Of a stretch of DNA of 43,304 nt, positions 19,007 to 27,790 are shown in pieces. This DNA comes from Rhodocyclaceae bacterium UBA2271 (GTDB lineage: Bacteria > Pseudomonadota > Gammaproteobacteria > Burkholderiales > Rhodocyclaceae), in NCBI GenBank assembly GCA_002347405.1, contig DDXB01000030.1, positions 1-43,304 of the forward strand. The letters run 5' to 3'. A program made the translations under genes and the position numbers. The notes beneath the pieces are model-generated. The model saw nothing but the letters and a program-made list of their open reading frames with translations. It made no database searches and was not told the DNA's origin. Position 1 is the stretch's first letter, and each line of letters opens with the position of its first letter.

Positions 19007-20989
19007 ATGGCTGTATCGACCGCGGGCAGCATGCCTGCTGGCGTATCCGCAGAGCTGGACACTTTCCCGCGCCTGATGCTGGCGCATGCTCGCACGCGCC
19101 CCGACCGGCCGGCGATCCGCGAGAAGGATCTGGGTATCTGGCAACGCTGGACCTGGGCCGAGGCGGCGCAGGAGGTGCGTGGCATGGCCTGTGGTCTGGC
19201 CGAACTTGGCTTCAAGCGCGGCGACCGCCTTGCCATCATCGGTGACAACCGCCCGCGACTCTACTGGGCAATGTGTGCCGCGCAGATGCTGGGTGGCATT
19301 CCCGTGCCGATGTACCAGGATGCCGTCGCCCAGGAAATGACCTTCGTGCTGCAGGATGCCGGCATCCACATCGCCATCGTCGAGGATCAGGAACAGGTCG
19401 ACAAGCTGCTCGAGGTGAAGGACCAGTGCCCGGAACTGCTGCACATCATCTACGACGATCCGCGCGGCCTGCGTCATTATGCCCAGCCGTTCCTCCACGA
19501 ACTGGATGGCGTGATTGCCGACGGAAAGTCCTATGACAAGACCCACGCCAGCTTTCTTGAACAGGAAATCGCCGCCGGTCGTCCGGACGACGTGGCGATC
19601 ATGCTGTATACCTCCGGCACCACCGGCAAGCCGAAGGGCGTCTGCCAGACGCACGGCGCGCTGATCGCTGCCGCGCGGGGGGGTTGCAGTTTCGACAAGC
19701 TGGATGAAACGGGTGAAATCCTCTCCTACCTGCCGATGGCCTGGGTGGGCGACAACCTGTTTTCCTACGCGCAGGCGCTGGTGGCCGGCTTCACCGTGAA
19801 TTGCCCGGAATCCAGCGAGACCGTGGTGACCGATCTGCGCGAGATCGGTCCCAGCTATTATTTTGCTCCGCCGCGCGTGTTCGAAAACCTGCTCACGCAG
19901 GTGATGATCCGCATGGAAGATGCCGGTGCGGTGAAGCGCAAGATGTTCCACTATTTCATGGACGTGGCAAAGCGCTGCGGGGCCGACGTGCTGGATGGCA
20001 AGCCGGTCGGCGGCAAGGACCGCCTGCTCTACGCGCTGGGCAGCCTTTTTGTCTACGGTCCGCTGAAGAACGTGCTCGGCATGAGCCGCATTCGGGTTGC
20101 CTACACGGCGGGTGCCGCCATCGGTCCCGACCTGTTCCGTTTTTATCGTTCGATCGGCATCAACCTGAAACAGCTCTACGGGCAGACCGAAACTTGCGCC
20201 TATGTCTGTTTGCAACCGGACGGCCAGATCAAGCTCGACTCGGTGGGCCTGCCGGCGCCGGGCGTGGAAATCAAAATCGCCGACAACGGAGAAATTCTGG
20301 TCAAGGGTCCGATGCTGCTGAAGGAGTATTACCAGCGTCCCGACGCCACCGCCGAATCGATCAATGCCGAGGGTTACTTCATGACCGGCGATGCCGGTTT
20401 CATCGACGAGGATGGCCACCTGAAGATCATCGATCGCGCCAAGGATGTCGGCAAGCTGAATAACGGCGCAGTGTTTGCGCCCAACTACATCGAGAACAAG
20501 CTCAAGTTCTTTTCCTACATCAAGGAAGCGGTCGCCTTTGGCCATCACCGTGACATGGCCTGCGCCTTCATCAATATCGACATCGGTGCGGTGGGCAACT
20601 GGGCCGAGCGGCGCGGCATGCCCTACTCTGGTTATAACGATCTTGCCGGCAAGCCGGAGGTCTATGAACTGATCCAGGAATGCATCGAGCAGGTCAACGC
20701 CGACCTTGCCCATGACGCCATGGTGGCGGACACGCAGATCCACCGTTTCCTTGTCCTGCACAAGGAACTTGACCCGGACGACGACGAGCTGACGCGGACG
20801 CGCAAGGTGCGGCGCAGCTTTGTCGCTGAAAAATACGCGGTGCTGATCGAGGCCCTCTATTCCGGCAAGGCAACCCAGTTCATCGAAACGGAAGTGAAGT
20901 TCGAAGACGGCCGCAAGGGCAAGGTGTCCGCCGATCTGGTGATCCGTGACGTCAAAACCTTCCCTGCCGTTTCCAGGAGGGCTGCCTGA
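19007..20989 (+). CDS. Long-chain acyl-CoA synthetase (AMP-forming)
   Basis: A 660-residue adenylate-forming ligase that activates a carboxylic acid to its CoA thioester. The ATP-binding motif YTSGTTGKPKGVCQTH, the second motif LYGQTETCAYV, and GYFMTGDAGFIDEDGHLKII are all intact, with the hinge DRAKD and the C-terminal catalytic Lys region TRTRKVRRSF. It is of the large FadD15-like type rather than the E. coli FadD type. The ATG at 19007 is chosen over an upstream TTG at 19001 because AGGAGA lies 7 nt before it. It is the first gene of the ABC importer run, with its TGA overlapping the livG-like ATG by one base (TGATG). Imported acids are probably its substrates; the chain type is not visible. 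Confidence 0.92.
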   Translation: MAVSTAGSMPAGVSAELDTFPRLMLAHARTRPDRPAIREKDLGIWQRWTWAEAAQEVRGMACGLAELGFKRGDRLAIIGDNRPRLYWAMCAAQMLGGIPVPMYQDAVAQEMTFVLQDAGIHIAIVEDQEQVDKLLEVKDQCPELLHIIYDDPRGLRHYAQPFLHELDGVIADGKSYDKTHASFLEQEIAAGRPDDVAIMLYTSGTTGKPKGVCQTHGALIAAARGGCSFDKLDETGEILSYLPMAWVGDNLFSYAQALVAGFTVNCPESSETVVTDLREIGPSYYFAPPRVFENLLTQVMIRMEDAGAVKRKMFHYFMDVAKRCGADVLDGKPVGGKDRLLYALGSLFVYGPLKNVLGMSRIRVAYTAGAAIGPDLFRFYRSIGINLKQLYGQTETCAYVCLQPDGQIKLDSVGLPAPGVEIKIADNGEILVKGPMLLKEYYQRPDATAESINAEGYFMTGDAGFIDEDGHLKIIDRAKDVGKLNNGAVFAPNYIENKLKFFSYIKEAVAFGHHRDMACAFINIDIGAVGNWAERRGMPYSGYNDLAGKPEVYELIQECIEQVNADLAHDAMVADTQIHRFLVLHKELDPDDDELTRTRKVRRSFVAEKYAVLIEALYSGKATQFIETEVKFEDGRKGKVSADLVIRDVKTFPAVSRRAA

Positions 20990-21771
20990 TGGCCCGACTA
21001 ATCGGTGAGGTCATCCTCGATCTCCAGAATGTTTCCCTCTCTTTCGGTGGGGTCAATGCCCTGGTCGATATTTCGTTCGACGTGCGCGAACACGAAGTCC
21101 GCGCCATCATCGGCCCCAACGGTGCGGGCAAGAGTTCGATGCTCAATGTCATCAACGGCGTTTACCGGCCGCAGGCGGGCGAAATCATCCTGCGTGGCGA
21201 GCATTTCCGCCAGATGAACCCCTACAAGGCCGCCTGCGCCGGCATTGCCCGCACCTTCCAGAATATCGCGCTGTTCAAGGGCATGAGCGTGCTCGACAAC
21301 ATCATGACCGGACGTAACCTGAAGATGAAGGCGAACATCTTCCAGCAGGCGTTCTGGATGGGGGCGGCCCAGCGCGAGGAGCTGGAGCATCGTGCCAAGG
21401 TCGAGGAAATCATCGACTTCCTCGAAATCCAGCACATCCGCAAGACGCCGGTGGGCCGCTTGCCGTACGGTCTGCAAAAGCGCGTCGACCTGGCGCGGGC
21501 GCTGGCGATGGAACCGCAGATACTGCTGCTCGACGAGCCGATGGCTGGCATGAACATCGAGGAAAAACAGGACATGAGCCGCTTCATCCTCGACGTCAAT
21601 GATCAGATGGGTACCACCATCGTGCTGATCGAGCACGACATGGGTGTGGTGATGGATGTATCCGATCGCGTCGTGGTGCTCGACTACGGCAAGAAGATTG
21701 GCGATGGTTCGCCGGACGAGGTGCGCGGCAATCCCGAAGTCATCAGCGCCTATCTCGGCGCCAGCCACTGA
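20989..21771 (+). CDS. livG: Branched-chain amino acid-type ABC transporter ATP-binding protein (LivG-like)
   Basis: A 260-residue ATPase with Walker A GPNGAGKSS (residues 42-50), signature LPYGLQKRVDLARAL in place of the strict LSGGQ, and Walker B ILLLDEPMAGMN. The length and the C-terminal GDGSPDEVRGNPEVISAYLG are typical of LivG. It works with the LivH/LivM-like permeases and the LivF-like second ATPase. Substrates of this importer type range from amino acids to aromatic and other organic acids. Its partners, an acyl-CoA ligase upstream and a PaaK-like protein downstream, favour a carboxylic acid. It is coupled to the ligase by a one-base overlap. Confidence 0.93.
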   Translation: MARLIGEVILDLQNVSLSFGGVNALVDISFDVREHEVRAIIGPNGAGKSSMLNVINGVYRPQAGEIILRGEHFRQMNPYKAACAGIARTFQNIALFKGMSVLDNIMTGRNLKMKANIFQQAFWMGAAQREELEHRAKVEEIIDFLEIQHIRKTPVGRLPYGLQKRVDLARALAMEPQILLLDEPMAGMNIEEKQDMSRFILDVNDQMGTTIVLIEHDMGVVMDVSDRVVVLDYGKKIGDGSPDEVRGNPEVISAYLGASH

Positions 21772-21790
21772 CGGAAAAGGACACGACGAC

Positions 21791-22720
21791 ATGGGGTTTT
21801 TTCTCGAAGTATTGATTGGCGGCCTGATGACCGGCATGCTGTATTCGCTGGTGGCGCTGGGATTCGTGCTGATCTTCAAGGCCTCCGGCGTCTTCAACTT
21901 CGCCCAGGGCGCGATGGTGCTGTTCGCGGCGCTGGCGATGGCGCGCTTTTCGGAGTGGATTCCCGGCTGGCTCGGCGTCGACAACCTGATGGTGGCAAAC
22001 ATCCTCGCCTTCATCATCGCGGCGTTTCTGATGTTCGTGGTGGCCTGGTTGATCGAACGGCTGGTGTTGCGCCATCTGGTGAACCAGGAAGGCGCCACCC
22101 TGCTGATGGCGACGCTGGGCATCGCCTACTTCATTGATGGCCTCGGCCAGACCGTGTTCGGCAGCGACATCTACAAGATCGATGTCGGCATGCCGAAGGA
22201 ACCGGTGATGGTGTTGCAGGGCGTTTTCGAAGGTGGTCTGCTGATCAACAAGGAAGACTTCATCGCCGCACTGGTGGCTGCCATGCTGGTCGCCGCGCTG
22301 GCGCTGTTCTTCCAGAAGACCGCCACCGGCCGCGCGCTGCGCGCCGTGGCCGACGACCATCAGGCCGCGCAGTCGATCGGCATTCCGCTCAACCGCATCT
22401 GGGTGATCGTCTGGTGCGTGGCCGGCGTTGTCGCGCTGGTCGCCGGCATCATCTGGGGCTCCAAAATGGGCGTGCAGTTCTCGCTGGTGACCGTGGCGTT
22501 GCGGGCCTTGCCGGTGGTGATCCTGGGCGGCCTCACCTCGGTGCCGGGCGCCATCATCGGCGGCCTCATCATCGGCGTCGGCGAGAAGGTCTCCGAGGTC
22601 TATCTCGGGCCGCTGGTCGGCGGCGGCATCGAAATCTGGTTTGCCTACATGCTGGCGTTGGTGTTCCTGCTGTTCCGGCCGCAGGGGCTCTTTGGGGAGA
22701 AAATCATTGATCGGGTATAA
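21791..22720 (+). CDS. livH: Branched-chain amino acid-type ABC transporter permease (LivH-like)
   Basis: A 309-residue inner membrane permease with about eight hydrophobic helices. The start MGFFLEVLIGGLMTGMLYS is typical of LivH, and the ATG at 21791 has GGAAAAGGA upstream, 19 nt after livG. Family motifs include GFVLIFKASGVFNFAQGAMV near the N-terminus, GRALRAVADDHQAAQSIGI in the cytoplasmic loop and a C-terminal FRPQGLFGEK. Readings that begin further upstream overlap livG and are rejected. A 162-nt gap holding a repeat element follows before livM, unusual inside this otherwise tight operon. Confidence 0.93.
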   Translation: MGFFLEVLIGGLMTGMLYSLVALGFVLIFKASGVFNFAQGAMVLFAALAMARFSEWIPGWLGVDNLMVANILAFIIAAFLMFVVAWLIERLVLRHLVNQEGATLLMATLGIAYFIDGLGQTVFGSDIYKIDVGMPKEPVMVLQGVFEGGLLINKEDFIAALVAAMLVAALALFFQKTATGRALRAVADDHQAAQSIGIPLNRIWVIVWCVAGVVALVAGIIWGSKMGVQFSLVTVALRALPVVILGGLTSVPGAIIGGLIIGVGEKVSEVYLGPLVGGGIEIWFAYMLALVFLLFRPQGLFGEKIIDRV

Positions 22721-22734
22721 GAACAATCGCCGTA

Positions 22735-22874
22735 GCGTTTGCGCCGGGCCGTCCCAAGCAAACGCGGCACGCGGCGCAGCCGCAATCCGCAGCCATGCCG
22801 GATCGACGCGCCGCGTGATTGACGAGCGCAGCGAGCCGCAAGTCTCCCCTCCCGCGAGGGAGGGGCTGGTGGAG
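22735..22874 (+). repeat. Multi-hairpin dispersed repeat, copy 2 (livH-livM gap)
   Basis: Hairpin A has stem GCGTTTGC/GCAAACGC (22735-22742, 22758-22765) around the loop GCCGGGCCGTCCCAA. The middle hairpin is GCGGC/GCCGC at 22771-22775 and 22779-22783 with triloop GCA. Hairpin B is CCCCTCCC/GGGAGGGG at 22846-22853 and 22858-22865. The right end contains GGAGG at 22870-22874, which sits 8 nt before the livM ATG and would serve as its ribosome binding site. Confidence 0.82.
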
Positions 22875-22882
22875 GTCGGGCC

Positions 22883-23959
22883 ATGATCTACAGAGAAAAC
22901 GGTCAGTTCAAGACCTCCTACGCGGCAGATCAGCAGATCTTCCCCATCCTCCAGGATCGCTGGGCGATTCTGGGGATTCTGGTTTTTGCCTTTGTCGCCG
23001 TGCCGCTGCTGGCCGACGAATATATGTTCCGCGCCATCCTGATCCCGTTCCTGATCCTGTCGCTGGCCGCGCTCGGCGTCAATCTGCTGGTCGGTTACTG
23101 CGGACAGATTACCCTGGGCGCAGGCGCCTTCATGGCGGTGGGCGCTTACGCGGCTTACAACTTCTTTATCCGGGTCGACGGCATGCCACTGATCGGCGCG
23201 CTGCTCCTGGGCGGGTTTACCTCAGCCGCGGTTGGTGTTGTTTTTGGCGTGCCCAGCCTGCGGGTGCGCGGCCTGTATCTGGCGGTCGCCACGCTGGCGG
23301 CACAGTTCTTCTGGGACTGGGCCTTCCTGCGTATCAAGTGGTTCACCAACTACTCTTCATCCGGCTCGGTGTCGGTGTCCAACCTTTCCCTCTTCGGGTT
23401 TCCCGTCGAATCGCCGACGGAGAAGTATCTGTTCTGCTTGGCTGTTCTGGTGGTGTTCGCCCTGCTGGCGAAAAACATGACGCGCGGGGCCATCGGTAGG
23501 CAATGGATGGCGATCCGCGATATGGACGTTGCCGCTGAGGTGATCGGCATCCGGCCGATGTACGCCAAGCTGTCGGCCTTCGCGGTCAGTTCCTTCTTCC
23601 TCGGCGTGGCCGGCGGGTTGTGGGGTTTCGTGCACCTTGGCGCCTGGGAGCCGGCGGCCTTCTCGCTCGACCGTTCCTTCCAGTTGTTGTTCATGGTCAT
23701 CATCGGCGGCCTCGGTTCGATCATGGGCAGTTTCTTCGGCGCCGCCTTCATCGTCATCCTGCCGATCTTCCTCAACCAGATGTTGCCCTGGCTGGGCGAT
23801 CTGGTCGGGGTGTCGATTTCCACCGCCGGCGTCTCCCATGCCGAAATCATGATTTTCGGCGCGCTCATCGTGTTCTTCCTGATTGTCGAACCGCACGGCA
23901 TTGCCCGCCTGTGGTCGACGGCCAAGGAGAAGCTCAGACTGTGGCCGTTCCCCCACTGA
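22883..23959 (+). CDS. livM: Branched-chain amino acid-type ABC transporter permease (LivM-like)
   Basis: A 358-residue second permease of the importer. It has a short N-terminal cytoplasmic segment and about nine to ten membrane helices. LivM motifs are present: LLVGYCGQITLGAGAFMAVG, the cytoplasmic loop GRQWMAIRDMDVAAEVIGI, and FQLLFMVIIGGLGSIMGSFF. The C-terminus FFLIVEPHGIARLW is typical. The ATG at 22883 is preceded by GGAGG that belongs to the adjoining repeat element. The next gene, livK, follows after 75 nt with its own AAAGGAGAGA site. Confidence 0.93.
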   Translation: MIYRENGQFKTSYAADQQIFPILQDRWAILGILVFAFVAVPLLADEYMFRAILIPFLILSLAALGVNLLVGYCGQITLGAGAFMAVGAYAAYNFFIRVDGMPLIGALLLGGFTSAAVGVVFGVPSLRVRGLYLAVATLAAQFFWDWAFLRIKWFTNYSSSGSVSVSNLSLFGFPVESPTEKYLFCLAVLVVFALLAKNMTRGAIGRQWMAIRDMDVAAEVIGIRPMYAKLSAFAVSSFFLGVAGGLWGFVHLGAWEPAAFSLDRSFQLLFMVIIGGLGSIMGSFFGAAFIVILPIFLNQMLPWLGDLVGVSISTAGVSHAEIMIFGALIVFFLIVEPHGIARLWSTAKEKLRLWPFPH

Positions 23960-24034
23960 GGGGAACGCGCAGGGATGTTTGCTCTTTGTTTCAAGGCAGC
24001 ACCATAACCATCATCAATAAAAGGAGAGAGATCA

Positions 24035-25384
24035 ATGAACATGCGCAAATATGCACTCGCCGCTTCACTGGCGGCGATTGGCCTGTCATTTACCCTGACA
24101 GCGCCGGTCCATGCCCAGGCCAAGGGCAAGCAGGCCCAGGAGCAGTTCTTTCCGGTGCTGGTCTATCGCACCGGCGCCTATGCACCGAACGGCGCACCCT
24201 GGGCCAATGGCTTTGTCGACTACATCAAGCTGGTCAATGCCACTGGCGGCATCAACGGTGTCAAGGCCACCTTCGAGGAATGCGAAACCGGCTATGCCAC
24301 CGACCGCAGTGTCGAGTGCTATGAACGGCTGAAGAACAAGGGTGGCGGCGCGACGGCGTTCCAGTCGCTGTCCACGGGCGCGACCTTCGCGCTGACCGAA
24401 AAGGCGCCGGTAGACAAGATTCCGCTGATCACCGCCGGCTACGGCCGCAGCGAATCGGCGAACGGCGCGGTGTTTACCTGGAACTTCCCGCTGCTGGGCA
24501 CTTACTGGGTGGGCGCGGACGTCCTGATCCAGCACCTCGCCAAGAAGGAAGGCGGCTTCGACAAGCTGAAGGGCAAGAAGATCGCGCTGGTTTATCACGA
24601 CAGCCCGTATGGCAAGGAGCCGATCCCGCTGTTGCAGGAGCGCGCCAGGATGCATGGCTTCGAGCTGTCGCTGCTGCCGGTCGCCCATCCGGGCGTCGAA
24701 CAGAAATCCACCTGGCTGCAAATCCGCCAGAACCGGCCTGATTACGTGCTGCTCTGGGGCTGGGGCGTGATGAACTCGACTTCCCTCAAGGAAGCCCAGG
24801 CCACCGGCTACCCGCGCGAGAAGATGTATGGCATCTGGTGGGCCGGTGCCGAGCCGGATGTCAAGGATGTCGGCGAGGGGGCGAAAGGCTACAGCGCCTT
24901 GACCCTGCAACACGGCGCCGAGCCGAACGCGAAGGTCGTCAAGGACATCCTGGCCCAGGTGCATGCCAAAGGCCAGGGCACCGGCCCGAAGGATGAGGTC
25001 GGTTCGGTGCTATACATGCGCGGCCTGATTTCCGCGATGCTCGGCGTCGAGGGCGTCAAGCGGGCGCAGGAGCGTTACGGCAAGGGCAAGACCATGACTG
25101 GCGAGCAGACGCGCTGGGGCCTGGAAAATCTTGATCTCGACCAGAAGAAGCTCGATGGTCTCGGCTTTGCCGGCGTGATGCGCCCGGTGCAGACCTCCTG
25201 CCTCGACCACATGGGTTCGAGCTGGGTGCGCGTGCATACCTGGGACGGCAGCAAGTGGAACTTCAGTTCCGACTGGTATCAGGCTGACGATAAGGTCATC
25301 CGCCCGATGGTGATGCTGACTTCCGCCCGCTATGCGGAAGAGAAGAAGATCACGCCGCGCACGCCCGAGCAGTGCAAGCAGTAA
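24035..25384 (+). CDS. ABC transporter periplasmic substrate-binding protein (LivK-like)
   Basis: A 449-residue type I periplasmic binding protein (LivJ/LivK-like fold) with a signal peptide, MNMRKYALAASLAAIGLSF onward, cut near VHAQA. It is longer than amino acid binders such as LivK (about 370), as is common for members that bind aromatic or other organic acids. Recognisable fold segments are YIKLVNATGGINGVK, ECETGYATDRSVECYERLK and GKKIALVYHDSPYGKEPI. The ligand cannot be read from sequence. A strong AAAGGAGAGA precedes the ATG. It is usually the most highly expressed gene of such importers, in line with its strong ribosome binding site. Confidence 0.92.
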   Translation: MNMRKYALAASLAAIGLSFTLTAPVHAQAKGKQAQEQFFPVLVYRTGAYAPNGAPWANGFVDYIKLVNATGGINGVKATFEECETGYATDRSVECYERLKNKGGGATAFQSLSTGATFALTEKAPVDKIPLITAGYGRSESANGAVFTWNFPLLGTYWVGADVLIQHLAKKEGGFDKLKGKKIALVYHDSPYGKEPIPLLQERARMHGFELSLLPVAHPGVEQKSTWLQIRQNRPDYVLLWGWGVMNSTSLKEAQATGYPREKMYGIWWAGAEPDVKDVGEGAKGYSALTLQHGAEPNAKVVKDILAQVHAKGQGTGPKDEVGSVLYMRGLISAMLGVEGVKRAQERYGKGKTMTGEQTRWGLENLDLDQKKLDGLGFAGVMRPVQTSCLDHMGSSWVRVHTWDGSKWNFSSDWYQADDKVIRPMVMLTSARYAEEKKITPRTPEQCKQ

Positions 25385-25460
25385 GTTGAATCCGCAGTCC
25401 GGGGGCCCGCCGTGGCGGGTTCCCGTCTGCACCGAACGTATCGACCAGCGAAGAACGCCC

Positions 25461-26273
25461 ATGACGAACGCCAATATCATCCTCAACGTCAACAGCATCG
25501 AGGTGATCTACAACCACGTGATCCTCGTCCTGAAGGGCGTGTCGTTTGCCGTGCCCGAGCGCGGCATTGTCGCCTTGCTTGGCGGCAACGGCGCCGGCAA
25601 GACGACGACACTGCGTGCGGTCAGCAACCTGCTGGCCGGCGAGCGCGGTGCGGTCACCAAGGGTTCCATCGAGTTGCGCGGCGAGCGCATCGAGGCGCTG
25701 ACGCCGGCCGACCTGGTCAAGCGCGGCGTCATCCAGGTGATGGAAGGCCGCCACTGCTTCGGCCACCTGACCATCGAGGAAAACCTGCTTACCGGCGCCT
25801 ACACCCGCAAGGACGGCAAGGCCGCAGTAGCCGCGACCCTCGAAAAGGTTTACAACTATTTCCCGCGCCTGAAAACCCGGCGCACCAGCCAGGCCGCCTA
25901 CACCTCCGGCGGCGAACAACAGATGACCGCCATTGGCCGCGCCCTGATGGCCAATCCGAACATGGTATTGCTCGACGAGCCTTCGATGGGCCTCGCCCCG
26001 CAGATCGTCGATGAGGTATTTTCGATCGTCAAAGACCTGAACCAGAAGGAAGGCGTGACCTTCCTGCTGGCCGAACAGAACACCAACATGGCGCTGCGCT
26101 ATGCGGATTTCGGCTACATCCTGGAAAACGGCCGTGTCGTCATGGAAGGCCAGGCCGAAGACCTGCGCAACAACGAGGACGTCAAGGAGTTCTACCTCGG
26201 CCTGTCTTCCGCCGGTCGCAAGAGCTTCCGCGAGGTCAAGCATTACCGCAGAAGAAAGCGCTGGCTGGCGTGA
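25461..26273 (+). CDS. livF: Branched-chain amino acid-type ABC transporter ATP-binding protein (LivF-like)
   Basis: A 270-residue second ATPase of the importer. Walker A is GGNGAGKTT (residues 41-49), the signature is TSGGEQQMTAIGRAL, and Walker B is MVLLDEPSMGLAP, followed by the switch region LLAEQNTNMAL. The start at 25461 (MTNANIIL) is chosen because residues upstream in the same frame are Arg/Pro-rich and unlike the family, and overlap livK. Shine-Dalgarno complementarity is weak (GAAG). The C-terminal tail beyond the normal end (SSAGRKSFREVKHYRRRKR) is somewhat long and basic. Confidence 0.92.
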   Translation: MTNANIILNVNSIEVIYNHVILVLKGVSFAVPERGIVALLGGNGAGKTTTLRAVSNLLAGERGAVTKGSIELRGERIEALTPADLVKRGVIQVMEGRHCFGHLTIEENLLTGAYTRKDGKAAVAATLEKVYNYFPRLKTRRTSQAAYTSGGEQQMTAIGRALMANPNMVLLDEPSMGLAPQIVDEVFSIVKDLNQKEGVTFLLAEQNTNMALRYADFGYILENGRVVMEGQAEDLRNNEDVKEFYLGLSSAGRKSFREVKHYRRRKRWLA

Positions 26274-26291
26274 GCCTGTAGAGTGAAGTTC

Positions 26292-26429
26292 ACCACGGCG
26301 AACACGGCGACACGGCGCAAATCCGAAAGTTACGTTTGAAAGTCGGCGCTGGCAGGACGGCGCTTCAGTTAATTTGTGCGGCTTTTTCGCTGAATTTGCC
26401 TTGCGCCGTGTCGCCGTGTTCGCCGTGGT
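26292..26429. repeat. CACGGAG-type inverted repeat, copy 2, with perfect 29-bp arms
   Basis: The left arm (26292-26320) starts ACCACGGCGAACACGGCGAC. The right arm (26401-26429) is its exact complement over all 29 bp. The 80-nt centre carries a mini-repeat copy. It fills the gap between the livF-like gene and the PaaK-like gene and could fold as a very stable stem in the operon mRNA. Confidence 0.85.
26339..26362 (+). repeat. Mini-repeat copy 5 (inside the loop of the 29-bp inverted repeat)
   Basis: GTCGGCGCTGGCAGGACGGC preceded by AA and followed by G; one mismatch to the consensus. It is nested within another repeat. Confidence 0.7.
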
Positions 26430-26446
26430 TCAAATGAGGCTTATTT

Positions 26447-27685
26447 ATGATGAATGAACATTTCGATGCCCTCGAAACCCGCTCCCCCGCCGAACGCGAA
26501 GCCGCGTTGCTGGCGCGCCTGCCGCAGCAGGTTGCCCATGCCAAAGCGAACACGGCGTATTTCGCCACAACCCTGCGCGAAGTCGATCCGGCCAGCATCA
26601 ACTCGCGCGCGGCACTGGCGCAACTGCCGGTGCTGCGCAAGCATGAACTGATCGACTTGCAGAAAAAACAGCGCCCCTTCGGCGGCCTGGCGGCATCAGG
26701 CTGGGGCCGGCTCGGCCGGGTGTTTTCCTCGCCGGGGCCGATCTACGAACCCGAAGGCCGCAGCGCCGACTACTGGCGCACCGCGCGGGCGCTTTATGCT
26801 GCGGGGATCCGCCCTGGCGATCTGGTGCATAACAGTTTTTCGTATCACATGACCCCGGGCGGCTGGCTGCTCGAGGCGGGCGCACAGGCGCTCGGCTGCA
26901 CGGTGTTTCCGGGCGGCGTCGGGCAAACCGAGCAGCAGGTGCAGGCGATGGCCGACCTGCAGCCCGCTGCCTATGTCGGCACGCCGTCATTTCTGCGCAT
27001 CCTGCTGGAAAAAGCCGATGAACTTGGCTTGCAGATCCCCTCGCTGACCAAGGCGCTGGTTTCTGGTGAAGCCTTCCTGCCGCCGGTGCGCGAAGCCTTG
27101 CTGGCGCGCGGCGTCAAGGGTTATCAGGCCTACGCCACCGCCGATCTCGGTTTGATCGCCTATGAAACCCCGGCGCGCGATGGCCTGGTTGTCGATGAAG
27201 AGGTCATCCTCGAAATCGTCCGTCCGGGCACCGGCGAACCCTTGCCCGCAGGCGAGGTCGGCGAAGTCGTGGTCACCCTGCTCGGCGCCGACTACCCGCT
27301 GTTGCGCTTTGGCACCGGCGATCTGTCGGCCATCATGCCGGGCACCTCGCCGTGCGGCCGCACCAACCTGCGCATCAAGGGCTGGCTGGGACGTGCCGAC
27401 CAGACCACCAAGGTCAAGGGCATGTTCGTCCATCCCGAGCAGGTTGCAGCAGTGGTGAAGCGCCATCCGCAACTCTCCCGCGCGCGGCTGGTGGTGACCA
27501 ATCCCGACAGCACCGATGCCATGACGCTGCACTGTTGCGTGAGCGCCGGCACGGGCGATGCGGCCCTGGCCGCGGCGATTGCCGCTTCGCTGCGTGAGCT
27601 GACCAAGCTGCGCGGTGCGGTGGCTTTTGCCGACAGCCTGCCCAATGACGGCAAGGTCATCAGCGACGAAAGGAAGTACGACTGA
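26447..27685 (+). CDS. PaaK-like adenylate-forming protein with degenerate ATP motif
   Basis: A 412-residue protein of the phenylacetate-CoA ligase (PaaK) family. The family motifs are partly changed. Where PaaK has SSGTTGKPT, this protein has FSSPGPIYEPEG, lacking the Thr-Gly and Lys of the phosphate loop. The YGLSE-like motif reads TADLGLIAYE. The C-terminal part keeps LRFGTGDLS, GRADQTTKVKGMFVHPEQV and a terminal Lys region (DGKVISDERKYD). It may use a different acid or work as a non-classical or inactive member. It follows the ABC importer genes on the same strand, after the inverted repeat, and is probably part of the same functional unit with the acyl-CoA ligase. Confidence 0.82.
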   Translation: MMNEHFDALETRSPAEREAALLARLPQQVAHAKANTAYFATTLREVDPASINSRAALAQLPVLRKHELIDLQKKQRPFGGLAASGWGRLGRVFSSPGPIYEPEGRSADYWRTARALYAAGIRPGDLVHNSFSYHMTPGGWLLEAGAQALGCTVFPGGVGQTEQQVQAMADLQPAAYVGTPSFLRILLEKADELGLQIPSLTKALVSGEAFLPPVREALLARGVKGYQAYATADLGLIAYETPARDGLVVDEEVILEIVRPGTGEPLPAGEVGEVVVTLLGADYPLLRFGTGDLSAIMPGTSPCGRTNLRIKGWLGRADQTTKVKGMFVHPEQVAAVVKRHPQLSRARLVVTNPDSTDAMTLHCCVSAGTGDAALAAAIAASLRELTKLRGAVAFADSLPNDGKVISDERKYD

Positions 27686-27790
27686 CCGGCTGGTGCCGTC
27701 CCCAAGTTCGCGGCGTGGCCAGCTGACGCCTTCCCGCCAGTCCCGAAAAGGGGGTTTCCTTCGGTCACGCGGATTTTTTCTGAGAGGCCA

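Noticed and set aside
18860..20761. N-terminal extension of the Crp-like frame to 870 residues
   Set aside because: The extension is antisense to the acyl-CoA ligase gene; the Crp domain begins normally at 18859 behind a TATAAT.
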